From: JAEYFP01 sp964566545
GTDB lineage: Bacteria; Bacillota; Clostridia; Lachnospirales; Lachnospiraceae
DNA length: 30,074 nucleotides
Assembly: GCA_964566545.1 (NCBI GenBank)
Contig: CAZMIX010000029.1
Span: 1 to 30,074, forward strand
Direction of reading: 5' to 3'
Part shown: positions 14,207 through 23,030 of the stretch, piece after piece
Layout: every line of letters begins with the position of its first letter
Numbering within the stretch: position 1 is the stretch's first letter
Translations under genes and position numbers: made by a program
Notes under the pieces: generated by a model
The model's database searches: none
What the model saw: the letters and a program-made list of their open reading frames with translations, nothing else
Told to the model about the DNA's origin: nothing

Positions 14207-14265
14207 GAAAAATATAAGCCTACCCGAAGTCGGTCCAAAAGAGGAACTTGACAGTCCGGGCAGGC
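14207..14265 (-). terminator. Probable terminator of the GH127 gene
   Basis: On the minus strand GCCTGCCCG (14265-14257) pairs with CGGGTAGGC (14226-14218), with one G-T pair, then TTATATTTTT. The loop is long (30 bases). It lies 31 bases past the GH127 stop. Confidence 0.5.
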
Positions 14266-14296
14266 AATGTAAAAAATGCTTAGCAACGGCCTCACA

Positions 14297-16255
14297 TCAG
14301 CATTCGGGAAGCCACACGCGCATTTGATTCGGGCCGCGGTTGCACCATGCGTAATAAGGGATGAGCCGGATTTTGCATGGCTGCATCTTGGGCGCTTTTT
14401 GCGAATAAAGCTCCTTTGAGGGAAGCAGGCGGAAGCCGTCGGCCTCCATCGGAACAATGCCATATAAACGACTGCTGTCGTAGGGCAGGGAGGTAATTTT
14501 TCCGTTCCTGTCTGCGAAGAGGGAGAGCACATCCCCATCGTTATCGGCACCTTCCGCACAATAAACGAGCGGCCCTCTCTGAATGGCGGTTTTTCCGCTG
14601 TTGCTTGGGATCAGCGGATTGGCGTAAATTTTTATGGGCGTCATATCCAGAAGCAGTTCAACGGAATCCTCCTTTGTAAAGCTGCGGCAGATATACAGAT
14701 ATCCGTTTTCCTCGGTGATGCCTTCTGCCGCGCCGAGCAGCGATACCTTTTGGCTGTCATAAATGACTGCGCCGTTAAGCAGAACCTTTGTGTGCGGGCT
14801 CCAGCCGGGAAGGCGGATCGCAAGAGTAAGGGAAGTCGATTTCTGCTCCGGCGCAAAGCAGTATTTTACGCTGCCGCCGTAAGGATAAGCAGACTGCACG
14901 TGCACTTTCATATTCTTTTTGGCAAGCGTTAATTCACCGGCAATATAGAGATGAGAATAGAGAGTCGTACCGGTTTCGCTCCAGGCATACTCGGCAATCG
15001 AGGGAAGGAGCCTTGCCACATTGGGCGGGCAGCACGCACATCCGAACCATTGTGGCCGTTTGGGGAGAGCATGCTTATGTGTTGCGATTTCGCCGGAAAT
15101 ACCGGGGACGGACTCAAGCGGATTCACGTAAAAGAATCGTCTTCCGTCAAGCTGCATACCCGCGAGGACGCAGTTATACAGCGCCCGTTCCATCATGTCC
15201 GAATATTTGCGGTCACAAGTGAGCTCCAGCATCCGTCTTGCAAAGAAAATAAGACCGATGGATGCGCATGTCTCAGAATAAGCAGTATCATTTGGCAGAT
15301 CATAATCTGTCGTAAAGGCTTCGCCGAGGAAGGTTGAGCCGATACCTCCGGTGATGTAGACGCGCTTTTTAGCAATGCTTTCCCACAACGTTTCACATGC
15401 CTTTTTTAAGGAACCATCGCCCGTTTCCTTTGCGAGATCCGCCATGCCGCTGTAGAGATAAACGGCGCGTACGGCATGTCCCGTGGCATCCTTTAAGTCG
15501 CGGACCGGCGCGTTATTCTGCGCGTATTCGTAATCGGTCGGATGGTTTCCCCATACCGTCCATTTATTCGCTTCCTTTTCCTTCACATAATAATCGCGGT
15601 CAACGCCTCTTACATTGATAAAGTGGGCGGCCAAATCCAGACATTTTTTTAAGCCGGTCGCATGGTACATGCGCATGAGGGCAAGCTCGACCTCGGGGTG
15701 TCCCGGATAACCTGGCGCTCCTTCCGTGATAAAATGCCGGTAAATACAATCAGTCATATCTAGCATGATGGAAAGCAGCTTTTTCTTGCCGGTGCTCTCA
15801 TAATAGGCCACCGCAGCCTCCATCATATGTCCGGCACAGTAAAGCTCATGCGCCTCATGCAGATTAGAAAAGCGAATCTTGTCTTCATTCAATGTAAAAT
15901 AAGTGTTGAGATATCCGTCCGCCTGCTGTGCTTCTCCGATCAAATTGATAATTTCATCCGCTCTTTTTTCCAGCTTTCTGTCGGGAAAGAGGACGAGAAC
16001 ATAAGCGACTGCCTCAAGCCATTTTGCCACATCACTATCCTGAAAAACCATACCATAAAAATCCGCTGTCTTTTTTCCGGTCTTTAAATAATCGGCTGCC
16101 GCCCTGAAATTAGCGATGGCATGGCTTTTCTCCGCGCCGGGAATTTCATCATGGAGCGCTTTTTCCTGATAGGGAATTACCACTTCTTTAATAAGCGTTT
16201 CATAACGATTCCAGAAAGAATCGGATATTTGAAAATTTTCAATAAATTCCTGCAT
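14297..16255 (-). CDS. GH127 beta-L-arabinofuranosidase
   Basis: Glycoside hydrolase family 127 (DUF1680), an exo-enzyme removing beta-L-arabinofuranose from plant glycans or glycoprotein arabinosides. Its 652 residues match the usual size. The known active-site pattern is present, offset by about ten from Bifidobacterium HypBA1: Glu312 as general acid/base (LGEAF), and the zinc/nucleophile set Glu328 and Cys330 (SETCASIGL) with Cys408 and Cys409 (CACCPPNVARLL). The alpha/alpha barrel occupies about 1-420 and beta-sandwich domains follow. There is no signal peptide, so it acts on imported oligosaccharides in the cytoplasm. AGGAGG lies before the ATG. It is divergent from the AraC regulator, 127 bases away, and probably co-regulated with the ABC/GH31 genes. 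Confidence 0.93.
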   Translation of the reverse strand: MQEFIENFQISDSFWNRYETLIKEVVIPYQEKALHDEIPGAEKSHAIANFRAAADYLKTGKKTADFYGMVFQDSDVAKWLEAVAYVLVLFPDRKLEKRADEIINLIGEAQQADGYLNTYFTLNEDKIRFSNLHEAHELYCAGHMMEAAVAYYESTGKKKLLSIMLDMTDCIYRHFITEGAPGYPGHPEVELALMRMYHATGLKKCLDLAAHFINVRGVDRDYYVKEKEANKWTVWGNHPTDYEYAQNNAPVRDLKDATGHAVRAVYLYSGMADLAKETGDGSLKKACETLWESIAKKRVYITGGIGSTFLGEAFTTDYDLPNDTAYSETCASIGLIFFARRMLELTCDRKYSDMMERALYNCVLAGMQLDGRRFFYVNPLESVPGISGEIATHKHALPKRPQWFGCACCPPNVARLLPSIAEYAWSETGTTLYSHLYIAGELTLAKKNMKVHVQSAYPYGGSVKYCFAPEQKSTSLTLAIRLPGWSPHTKVLLNGAVIYDSQKVSLLGAAEGITEENGYLYICRSFTKEDSVELLLDMTPIKIYANPLIPSNSGKTAIQRGPLVYCAEGADNDGDVLSLFADRNGKITSLPYDSSRLYGIVPMEADGFRLLPSKELYSQKAPKMQPCKIRLIPYYAWCNRGPNQMRVWLPEC

Positions 16256-16382
16256 AATATCCTCCTAAAATAATAGATTTGATTGCTAATAGCACTTTAC
16301 ATGTATTATAATCTTATCAAAGGAAAATAAAAATGGGTTAAAATAGCATAAACATATAAAATATTCGCATGAAGGAGAAGTT
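16256..16382. promoter_or_regulatory. Divergent control region between GH127 and araC-type gene
   Basis: 127 A+T-rich bases separate two divergent starts. ATTATAAT at 16305-16312 supplies a TATAAT on either strand, but no good -35 partner is visible for either, which fits promoters that need an activator such as the AraC protein next door. Binding sites cannot be defined by eye. Confidence 0.4.
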
Positions 16383-17279
16383 ATGAAAGAGACGTCGGTA
16401 ATTCTTTGGCTGAAAAGCATGCCGCTTGTACAGGTCGCCGATCAGGTCTGTGTGCTTAAGCCGTTCATCCATGTGGATCGGACGGCGGAATTTCACGTAT
16501 TGATTTATGTGCTGCGCGGGCGCATTTCCGTCATCGAAGAAGATGAGGAATATCAGGTTGACGCCGGGCGGCTGCTTTTGTTGAAGGCGGGCATCAGACA
16601 TTATGGAGTTACCTACAGCGCGCCGGGTACGGAATGGATTTACGTTCATTTTCTGTTGGAGCAGCCGGAGCTTCCTGTGGCGGAATTTCAGCCGTATACT
16701 TCGCATTTGCAGGAGCAGGAGTTTTCCGGTCAGGATTATGCCTATGCGCTTGAGCTTCCCAAGCTTTTAAAAACACAGGGCGGGGGCAAGCTCGAAGGCA
16801 AGCTGCATCGTCTCGTGGAGCTGTTTCATTCCTCGAATCCGCTGCGCGCCGGATATATGAATCCGCTTTTGCAGGAAATACTGCTGGACTGTTATATGCT
16901 GATGCGCGATGAGGTGCGCTTTCAGAACGAGGATAAGGTCCATGCGATCATTCAATATCTCGAAGGCCATACGCGTGAAAGCTTTGACGCTGACAAAATT
17001 GAAGAAAATTTTTATTTAAGCTATAAGCATATCGGAAGGCTTTTTAAGGCGGCGACCGGCAGGACGCTTTCCGAATACCATACGGAGCTTCGAATGAATG
17101 AGGCAGCCCGGCTTCTTCGCGAGACGGCCGATACGGTGACGGATATTAGCAGGAGCATGGGCTATGCGGATTCGTTCTATTTCAGTAATGTGTTTCATAA
17201 ACGGATGGGGATTTACCCGAAATTTTACAGACAGCAATATATGAGGAAGGGGAGGGGAACGGAAAATGAAATGGATTAA
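16383..17279 (+). CDS. AraC-family transcriptional regulator, cupin type
   Basis: A 298-residue sugar-responsive regulator. The N-terminal cupin (about 25-130: FHVLIYVLRGRISVIEEDEEYQVDAGRLLLLKAG, then YVHFLL) would bind the inducer. The C-terminal double helix-turn-helix (about 195-290: YLSYKHIGRLFKAATGRTLSEY, then ADTVTDISRSMGYADSFYFS, then FHKRMGIYPKFYR) binds DNA and is complete. AAGGAG precedes the ATG. It is the first gene of the plus-strand run, overlaps the histidine kinase start by 14 bases, and is divergent from GH127. It most likely activates both sides. The inducing sugar is unknown; arabinose- or xylose-containing oligosaccharides fit the enzymes present. Confidence 0.9.
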   Translation: MKETSVILWLKSMPLVQVADQVCVLKPFIHVDRTAEFHVLIYVLRGRISVIEEDEEYQVDAGRLLLLKAGIRHYGVTYSAPGTEWIYVHFLLEQPELPVAEFQPYTSHLQEQEFSGQDYAYALELPKLLKTQGGGKLEGKLHRLVELFHSSNPLRAGYMNPLLQEILLDCYMLMRDEVRFQNEDKVHAIIQYLEGHTRESFDADKIEENFYLSYKHIGRLFKAATGRTLSEYHTELRMNEAARLLRETADTVTDISRSMGYADSFYFSNVFHKRMGIYPKFYRQQYMRKGRGTENEMD

Positions 17280-19095
17280 TGTAAAAAAATATAACACACA
17301 GCTCATTTTGTCCCTTTTATGTGTATCAGTTGTGCCGATTCTGATCGTGGCGGTGCTGTCCTACTATAACAGTATGCGGACGATCAAAAGCGGCATGAAT
17401 GAAATGATCGACATGAATTTAAAGCAGACGCAGAATAGTCTGGAAGTATGGCTGGATTCCTATGAGGATATTCTTTTTCAGCTCTATACGGATGAGGATG
17501 TAATTAAGCTTGTGGAAAATATCAATCGGGGAGAGGACACGGCGGTCGCAAGAAGTCAGCTCCGTCGGAAGCTGCGCGGCATGTTTTTTGCAAAGGATCA
17601 TGTAAAAGCGGTTACGATTATTTCCAAAACGGGGGAAATCATTGATTATGATATGCTCGTGTCTCCTACGGACGAGACATCGTGGATGGATAGTTATGAT
17701 ATGGCACAGGAGGAGCTTTATGAGAGGCTGTCCGCGGATAATCAAGTAAAGATTCTGCCGACCGAGTATGCGACTACGTTTGCAAATGAGGAGTATTATC
17801 TGTTCCATATCGGAAACCGGCTCATCAACTATAAAAAGCCCACGCAGGATATTGGAGTGGTGGTCGTGAGCATCGATGAAAGGCTGCTGCAGGGAATCTG
17901 TCTGACGGAGTCCACAGATTCTAATAAAAATAACTTCCATTTTCTGGTGGACGACGATGGAAACGTGATTTCCTATATCGACACCTCCAAAATCCACGAG
18001 AAGATTGCGGACGCCGGACAGGGAGAAACGGCGAAGCTGCAAAGCTATCTGGATTTTGTAAAACGGACAAAAGAATTTGAAGGAGTAGAGGTGTCGCTGC
18101 GCGCGGTGCGGGCCGAGAAATTGGGCTGGAGCATCGTGCATGTCTCAAATCAAAATCAGTATGTCAAGGAGCTGCGGGAAAAACAGCAGTGGATGATCAT
18201 CGTGGTTATCGCTTCTATGACGGCTGTTATTTTTATAATCACACTGCTGTCAAAAGGGCTGACGCGCTCGATCAACCGTGTCGTAGAGGCGATAGGGAGA
18301 GCGGGAAAGGGAAACTTATCCGAGCCAATCGCGCCGGACAGGCAGATGCCCGAAGAAATTGAGGCGATCGCTGTTTCGTTCAACCATATGCTTAAGGAGC
18401 TTCAGGATTCCATGACGCGTGAAAAAAGAGCGTTTGACAGGCAGCGCGTTGCGGAAATTGCCGCGCTTGAGGCCCAGATCAATCCGCATTTCATTTACAA
18501 TACACTCGATACGATCAACTGGATGGCAATTGATAACGAGCAATACGAAATCAGCGGCGCAATCAACGCGCTTGCGAAAATCCTGCGCTACGGAATCGAT
18601 AACAGCAACGGCATTGTCATGATCAGGGAGGAAGCGGAATGGCTGAAGCAGTACATTTTTTTACAGCAGACGCGTCTAAAAAGTACGTTTCAAAGCGAGG
18701 TTATCATCGAACCCCAGTTGATGGAATATAAAATCCATAAGCTGCTGCTGCAGCCTTTTATTGAGAATACGATCATTCACGGCTTTGAGAAGCCGTCCGG
18801 CATCCATAAGCTTTCCGTTGTGATGAAAGAGGAGAGCGAGGCGGTTCGCATTACGATTTGGGATAATGGAAAAGGAATGGAGGATGCGCTTGTAAAACAA
18901 ATCTGCGAAGGAACATTCAAGGAGGTTGAAGGGAAGTACAATATCGGCATCAAAAATGCGCTGAGCCGGATACGGATGTATTACGGCGACCGTTCCGATA
19001 TACAGATCAGGAGCAGCCTGGGAGAAGGAACAACAATTGTTATTTTAATTCCGAAGGAGGAGATGGCTGATGAGAATTGTCGTAGTAGAGGATGA
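17266..19095 (+). CDS. YesM-type sensor histidine kinase
   Basis: A 609-residue membrane sensor of the LytS/YesM class. TM1 (about 11-30) and TM2 (about 308-330, MIIVVIASMTAVIFIITLL) flank a roughly 275-residue extracellular sensor region of probable dCache type. A HAMP domain follows (about 330-385), then the His_kinase domain with EAQINPHFIYNTLD, where phospho-acceptor His408 lies. The HATPase has its N box near FIENTIIHGFEKPSG, then WDNGKGM and a C-terminal G box (SSLGEGTTI). It partners with the response regulator that starts within its last codons. Such kinases in Firmicutes sugar loci sense extracellular oligosaccharide, often through the solute-binding protein. Start supported by GAGGGGAACGG before the ATG. 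Confidence 0.92.
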   Translation: MKWINVKKYNTQLILSLLCVSVVPILIVAVLSYYNSMRTIKSGMNEMIDMNLKQTQNSLEVWLDSYEDILFQLYTDEDVIKLVENINRGEDTAVARSQLRRKLRGMFFAKDHVKAVTIISKTGEIIDYDMLVSPTDETSWMDSYDMAQEELYERLSADNQVKILPTEYATTFANEEYYLFHIGNRLINYKKPTQDIGVVVVSIDERLLQGICLTESTDSNKNNFHFLVDDDGNVISYIDTSKIHEKIADAGQGETAKLQSYLDFVKRTKEFEGVEVSLRAVRAEKLGWSIVHVSNQNQYVKELREKQQWMIIVVIASMTAVIFIITLLSKGLTRSINRVVEAIGRAGKGNLSEPIAPDRQMPEEIEAIAVSFNHMLKELQDSMTREKRAFDRQRVAEIAALEAQINPHFIYNTLDTINWMAIDNEQYEISGAINALAKILRYGIDNSNGIVMIREEAEWLKQYIFLQQTRLKSTFQSEVIIEPQLMEYKIHKLLLQPFIENTIIHGFEKPSGIHKLSVVMKEESEAVRITIWDNGKGMEDALVKQICEGTFKEVEGKYNIGIKNALSRIRMYYGDRSDIQIRSSLGEGTTIVILIPKEEMADENCRSRG

Positions 19096-20605
19096 AATCC
19101 GAATCAGGGAAGGTATTTGCAAGCTGGTCAAAAAGATTAGTCCCATGCACAGGGTTGTCGGCACGGCGGAAAGCGGGGAGGAGGGGCTTCGCCTGATTGT
19201 ACAGGAAAAGCCGGAGCTCGTTATAACCGATGTGAAAATGCCGAAAATGGACGGTTTGGAAATGCTGAGGGAGTTAAAGCAGGCGGGAATCCATACGAAG
19301 GTCATCATTTTGAGCGCCTATTCGGAATTTGCCTACGCAAAGCAGGCGATGCTGCTGGATGTAAAGGAATACCTGTTAAAGCCGATCAATATCGTGGAGC
19401 TGAAGGCGGCGCTTGAGAGAATTGAAGAACAATACCGGTTTGAGCTGCAGGAAAACAAAAATACGGTAAAGAGCCTTCCCTATCTGTGTACGGGAATTAT
19501 TTTAGGGACCCTCGATGTAAGGCCTGAAATCGAACATATTTTAAAGAAGGAATATATGCTCTATCCAGATACGAAGCTGTTGCTTTTTGCAGTCTATCTC
19601 GGAAAGGGCTACGAGGAACGGCAGGGCCGGACAAGACGGGAAATCGAGCAGTTTTACAGCGAACATCAGGAAATCAGGGGCTGCTTTCTCGAGCTTCCGA
19701 AGGATAACTGCTTTTTGCTGCTTCTTTACGGGCATCAGGACGCACACTGGTGGGAGCGCTGGTTTCAGCTTCAACTCATGAACAGAAAAAATCAGTGGAA
19801 CAGCGGAGTGGAGCTGAGCTTCGGCTTTGCGGAGTGCCAGGGGATCGGTAATCTGCGGGAGCTGTATTACACGCTGTATCAATATCTGGAATGGAATATT
19901 GTGCTGGGCGATGCGGTGATGATTTCCTATCCGAAGATTTCTCATATAAACGCGGTCACCTGTACCTATCCGATTGAAATGGAAAGCCGGCTGAAAACGG
20001 CGTTGTGCGTCGGCGATTTAAAAAGAACAGAAAAAATCATGACTGAGTTCCTTAAATATTTCAATAACGGAGCAGTCTACCGTCCGAAGGAAATCAAGGA
20101 AACTTACGTTCGGTTTTTATGGACGCTGATCAGCATCGCAAAGGATATTAATTTGATTCGGGAAGGGCAGATCGAAATGCAATCCGTTCTGGAACAGATT
20201 ACAGAAGCAAAAACGACGGGCGAGCTGGAGGCCGTTGTATGTCTGTTACTTAAGAAGCTGCAGACCGGAGAGGAAAAGGAGAGCAGGGCGAGTCTAACCG
20301 TGAAGCGTGCGCAAAGCATGATCCATGAATTTTATCAGACGGGGATCACACTCGAGGAAATTGCAGATAAGCTGAGCATAACGCCCGAATATTTGGGGAC
20401 GCAGTTTAAGAAGGAGCTTGGCGTTTCCTTTAGCAGCTATATCAGAGAATACCGGCTGAATAAGGCAAAGGAGCTGTTACTTTCCACGCAGCTGAAGCAG
20501 TATGAAATCGCAAAGGCCGTAGGCTATACGGACGCGAAATATTTTAGCAGACAGTTTCGCGAATATGTCGGACAGTCTCCGGGCGATTATCAAAAGACAC
20601 ATTAG
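19070..20605 (+). CDS. YesN-type response regulator with AraC output domain
   Basis: A 511-residue regulator. The N-terminal receiver domain (1-120) has the acidic pocket VVEDE, phospho-acceptor Asp54 (LVITDVKMPKMDGLEML) and the conserved Lys in EYLLKPI. A roughly 270-residue middle region of unknown fold follows. The C-terminal AraC-type double helix-turn-helix (about 410-508) includes GITLEEIADKLSITPEYLGTQF and QYEIAKAVGYTDAKYFSRQF. The ATG overlaps the last 26 bases of the kinase gene, showing translational coupling. It is the cognate partner of the kinase and should activate the solute-binding protein promoter directly downstream. Together with the AraC protein it makes this a doubly regulated locus. 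Confidence 0.92.
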   Translation: MRIVVVEDEIRIREGICKLVKKISPMHRVVGTAESGEEGLRLIVQEKPELVITDVKMPKMDGLEMLRELKQAGIHTKVIILSAYSEFAYAKQAMLLDVKEYLLKPINIVELKAALERIEEQYRFELQENKNTVKSLPYLCTGIILGTLDVRPEIEHILKKEYMLYPDTKLLLFAVYLGKGYEERQGRTRREIEQFYSEHQEIRGCFLELPKDNCFLLLLYGHQDAHWWERWFQLQLMNRKNQWNSGVELSFGFAECQGIGNLRELYYTLYQYLEWNIVLGDAVMISYPKISHINAVTCTYPIEMESRLKTALCVGDLKRTEKIMTEFLKYFNNGAVYRPKEIKETYVRFLWTLISIAKDINLIREGQIEMQSVLEQITEAKTTGELEAVVCLLLKKLQTGEEKESRASLTVKRAQSMIHEFYQTGITLEEIADKLSITPEYLGTQFKKELGVSFSSYIREYRLNKAKELLLSTQLKQYEIAKAVGYTDAKYFSRQFREYVGQSPGDYQKTH

Positions 20606-20682
20606 ATTTTTCACCCTTTCTTAGAAATGTTGTGTTTTAAGAAGAAAGATTATCCGCTATATTAGCAGTGTAAAACAAATCA

Positions 20683-20699
20683 GTCAGAACGGTTCTGAC
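20683..20699 (+). promoter_or_regulatory. Perfect palindrome upstream of the solute-binding protein gene
   Basis: GTCAGAAC-G-GTTCTGAC is a 17-base palindrome with one central base. It ends eight bases before the ribosome binding site AAGGAGG. It could be an operator for a dimeric repressor or a catabolite-type site. It does not match the cre consensus, and the one-base centre argues against a hairpin function. Confidence 0.45.
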
Positions 20700-20717
20700 A
20701 AATTCAAGGAGGTAAGT

Positions 20718-22016
20718 ATGAAAAAGAAATTACTATCGGTATTGTTGACAACTGCTTTGACGGCGGCGATGCTGGCAGGCTGCGGCTCCTCTGCGGCGAC
20801 TGAGGCACAGGATGTGGATACGGCGGTGGCTAAAGAAACGGCGCAGGAAACGCCTGCGGCAAAGGAAGCGGACGTATCGGAAGCCGGCGGTCAGAGTGCG
20901 GCGGGGAATGTGACGATCTGGTATTACTGGGAAACAGAAGGACACCAGAAAGCGCTGAACCATATCATCGATGAATTTAATTCCTCGCAGAGCGATGTCA
21001 CCGTAGAAGCAAAATATGTTCCGTTTGCGGATTTCAAAAAGCAGCTTTCGATCGGCGCGACTGCGGATGAACTGCCAGACCTGGTAATTCTTGATAATCC
21101 GGATCATGCGGCCTATGCTTCCATGGGAATTTTTGCGGATTTGACCGGAAAATTTGATGTAAGCAACTATTATCCGGGTCCCGTCAATTCCTGTACGTTG
21201 GAAGACAAGCTGTATGGCGTTCCGTTCGGAAGCAACTGCCTGTTATTATATTATAACGAGGATATGCTGAAGGCGGCAGGCTGTGAAGTGCCTGCGACAT
21301 GGGATGAACTGCTTGAAACGGCAAAGGCATGTACGACGGATACGGTTTCCGGTTTTGCATTCTGCAGCCTGCAAAACGAGGAAGGAACCTTTAACTTCCT
21401 GCCGTGGGTATGGTCTGCGGGCGCGTCCTCTTATGAAATCAATTCCGAGGGAGGAATCAAGGCATTGAGCTTTGTCAAGAGCCTCGTTGACGAAGGCGCT
21501 ATGACAAAGGAAGCGATCAACTGGACACAGGGCGATACAATGAATCAGTTTATTTCCGGAAATCTTGCGATGATGATTAACGGAACGTGGCAGGTACCGA
21601 CGATGCGTGAGGAGGTTCCGGATTTGAAATGGAACGTCGCTCCGATTCCGATGGATGCGCAGCAGGCTTCCGGACTTGGCGGTGAAAATTATGCGGTGAT
21701 CGCAGGCGGTAACGAAGACGGCGCAATTGCATTTTTGAAATATGCGACAAGCGGAGAAACATGCCTTTATATGATGAATATGATGGGATATATTTCATCG
21801 GATTCGACGATCGCGGCGGGACAGTTTGACGGCGATCCGGTATATGAAGCATTTGTAGAAGAAATGCAGTATGCGAATGCGAGAGGTCCGCTTCCGGAGT
21901 GGCCGGATGTTTCAGATGCAATCTCACTTGCTTTTAATGAAGTAATCACAGGCGCGAGTGAAACGGCGGATGCCGCGTCAAAAGCGCAGACAACGATTGA
22001 CGGAATAGTAAAATAG
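20718..22016 (+). CDS. ABC transporter sugar-binding lipoprotein
   Basis: A 432-residue extracellular solute-binding protein (family 1, maltose-binding type). A lipoprotein signal ends in the lipobox LAG-Cys22, so the mature protein is lipid-anchored outside the membrane. A 45-residue Ala/Glu-rich linker follows, then the periplasmic-binding fold starting NVTIWYYWETEGHQ, with conserved LPDLVILD, YGVPFGSNCLLLYYNEDML and MINGTWQVP. It delivers oligosaccharide to the two permeases downstream. The gap from the regulator (112 bases) and the stem-loop after its stop suggest its own promoter and more abundant mRNA than the permeases. By the enzymes around it, the ligand is an arabinose- and/or xylose-decorated oligosaccharide (inference). 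Confidence 0.93.
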   Translation: MKKKLLSVLLTTALTAAMLAGCGSSAATEAQDVDTAVAKETAQETPAAKEADVSEAGGQSAAGNVTIWYYWETEGHQKALNHIIDEFNSSQSDVTVEAKYVPFADFKKQLSIGATADELPDLVILDNPDHAAYASMGIFADLTGKFDVSNYYPGPVNSCTLEDKLYGVPFGSNCLLLYYNEDMLKAAGCEVPATWDELLETAKACTTDTVSGFAFCSLQNEEGTFNFLPWVWSAGASSYEINSEGGIKALSFVKSLVDEGAMTKEAINWTQGDTMNQFISGNLAMMINGTWQVPTMREEVPDLKWNVAPIPMDAQQASGLGGENYAVIAGGNEDGAIAFLKYATSGETCLYMMNMMGYISSDSTIAAGQFDGDPVYEAFVEEMQYANARGPLPEWPDVSDAISLAFNEVITGASETADAASKAQTTIDGIVK

Positions 22017-22035
22017 CACATGTAATTTATATGGA

Positions 22036-22068
22036 GAGCAGGAAATCCACGAGCTGTATTTCCTGCTC
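22036..22068 (+). terminator. Stem-loop between binding-protein and permease genes
   Basis: GAGCAGGAAAT pairs with ATTTCCTGCTC (11 bp, 11-base loop), followed only by CTTTG-type bases rather than a T tract. It is best read as a leaky terminator or mRNA-stabilising hairpin that keeps binding-protein mRNA in excess of permease mRNA, common in such operons. Confidence 0.6.
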
Positions 22069-22127
22069 TTTGTAATAGGAAATTTTTGAAAATTTCTTGA
22101 AAATGACTGATTAAAGGAGTCAAATGA

Positions 22128-23030
22128 ATGGGCAGGTTGAAAAAAATATTTAAATATGATAATATCGGAATTTTATTCGTGCTCCCCGCATTTTTATACA
22201 TGCTCTTTTTTGTGGGATATCCGATCGTGACGAATTTTATATTGAGCTTTCAGGACGTGACCGTGAAAACACTTCGCAATCCGGTAAAAGAATTTGTCGG
22301 GTTTCGGAATTATATAGAATTATGGCAGCAGGACGACGTTTTGCTTCTATCGTTAAAAAATACGCTTGTATTTACAGTTTCATGCCTTGTTTTCCAGTTT
22401 CTCATCGGCTTTTTGCTGGCGATGCTGTTCAATAAAAAATTTTCCTTTTCCAAGCCGGTCAGAGGGCTTCTCATGATGCCGTGGATGATACCGATTACGA
22501 TTACCGGCCTGATTTTCAAATTCATGTTCGGCACCGATGTCGGCATCCTGAATTATTTTTTGAAAGGCATAGGGCTTATCAGCGAAAATATCGACTGGCT
22601 GACGAATACGTCGACGGCGATGCCGGCGGTCATTCTGGCTAATATCTGGATCGGGATCCCATTTAACATGATTTTGATTGCGACGGGGCTGACGACGATT
22701 CCAACGGAGCTTTATGAAAGCGCGTCGATCGACGGCGCGAATAAGCTGCAGAGCTTTTTCAGCATCACGGTACCGCTTTTGAAGCCGACGATCGAGTCCG
22801 TGTTGATTTTGGGGTTCATTTATACATTCAAGGTATTTGACCTTGTTTATGTGATGACGAGCGGCGGCCCGGTCAATTCGACGCAGGTGCTTTCCACGTA
22901 TTCCTACAAGCTTTCCTTTGAAATGTTCAAATACAGCAAGGGTTCCGCGGCGGCAAATGTCCTGTTTTTCATCCTGCTGCTCGTCAGCCTCTTTTATTTG
23001 AAATTCGCTTATGCAAAGGAGGAAGTGTGA
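22128..23030 (+). CDS. ABC sugar permease, MalF/UgpA type
   Basis: A 300-residue inner-membrane subunit with six predicted helices, the first LFVLPAFLYMLFFVGYPIV. The EAA loop that contacts the ATPase is ELYESASIDGANKLQSFFSITVPLLKP (about residues 203-229), with the conserved EAA-x3-G spacing. It forms a heterodimer channel with the next gene product and takes sugar from the lipoprotein. The ribosome binding site AAAGGAG precedes the ATG. Its stop overlaps the start of the second permease. No ATP-binding subunit is encoded here, so an MsmX-like shared ATPase is required. Confidence 0.93.
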   Translation: MGRLKKIFKYDNIGILFVLPAFLYMLFFVGYPIVTNFILSFQDVTVKTLRNPVKEFVGFRNYIELWQQDDVLLLSLKNTLVFTVSCLVFQFLIGFLLAMLFNKKFSFSKPVRGLLMMPWMIPITITGLIFKFMFGTDVGILNYFLKGIGLISENIDWLTNTSTAMPAVILANIWIGIPFNMILIATGLTTIPTELYESASIDGANKLQSFFSITVPLLKPTIESVLILGFIYTFKVFDLVYVMTSGGPVNSTQVLSTYSYKLSFEMFKYSKGSAAANVLFFILLLVSLFYLKFAYAKEEV

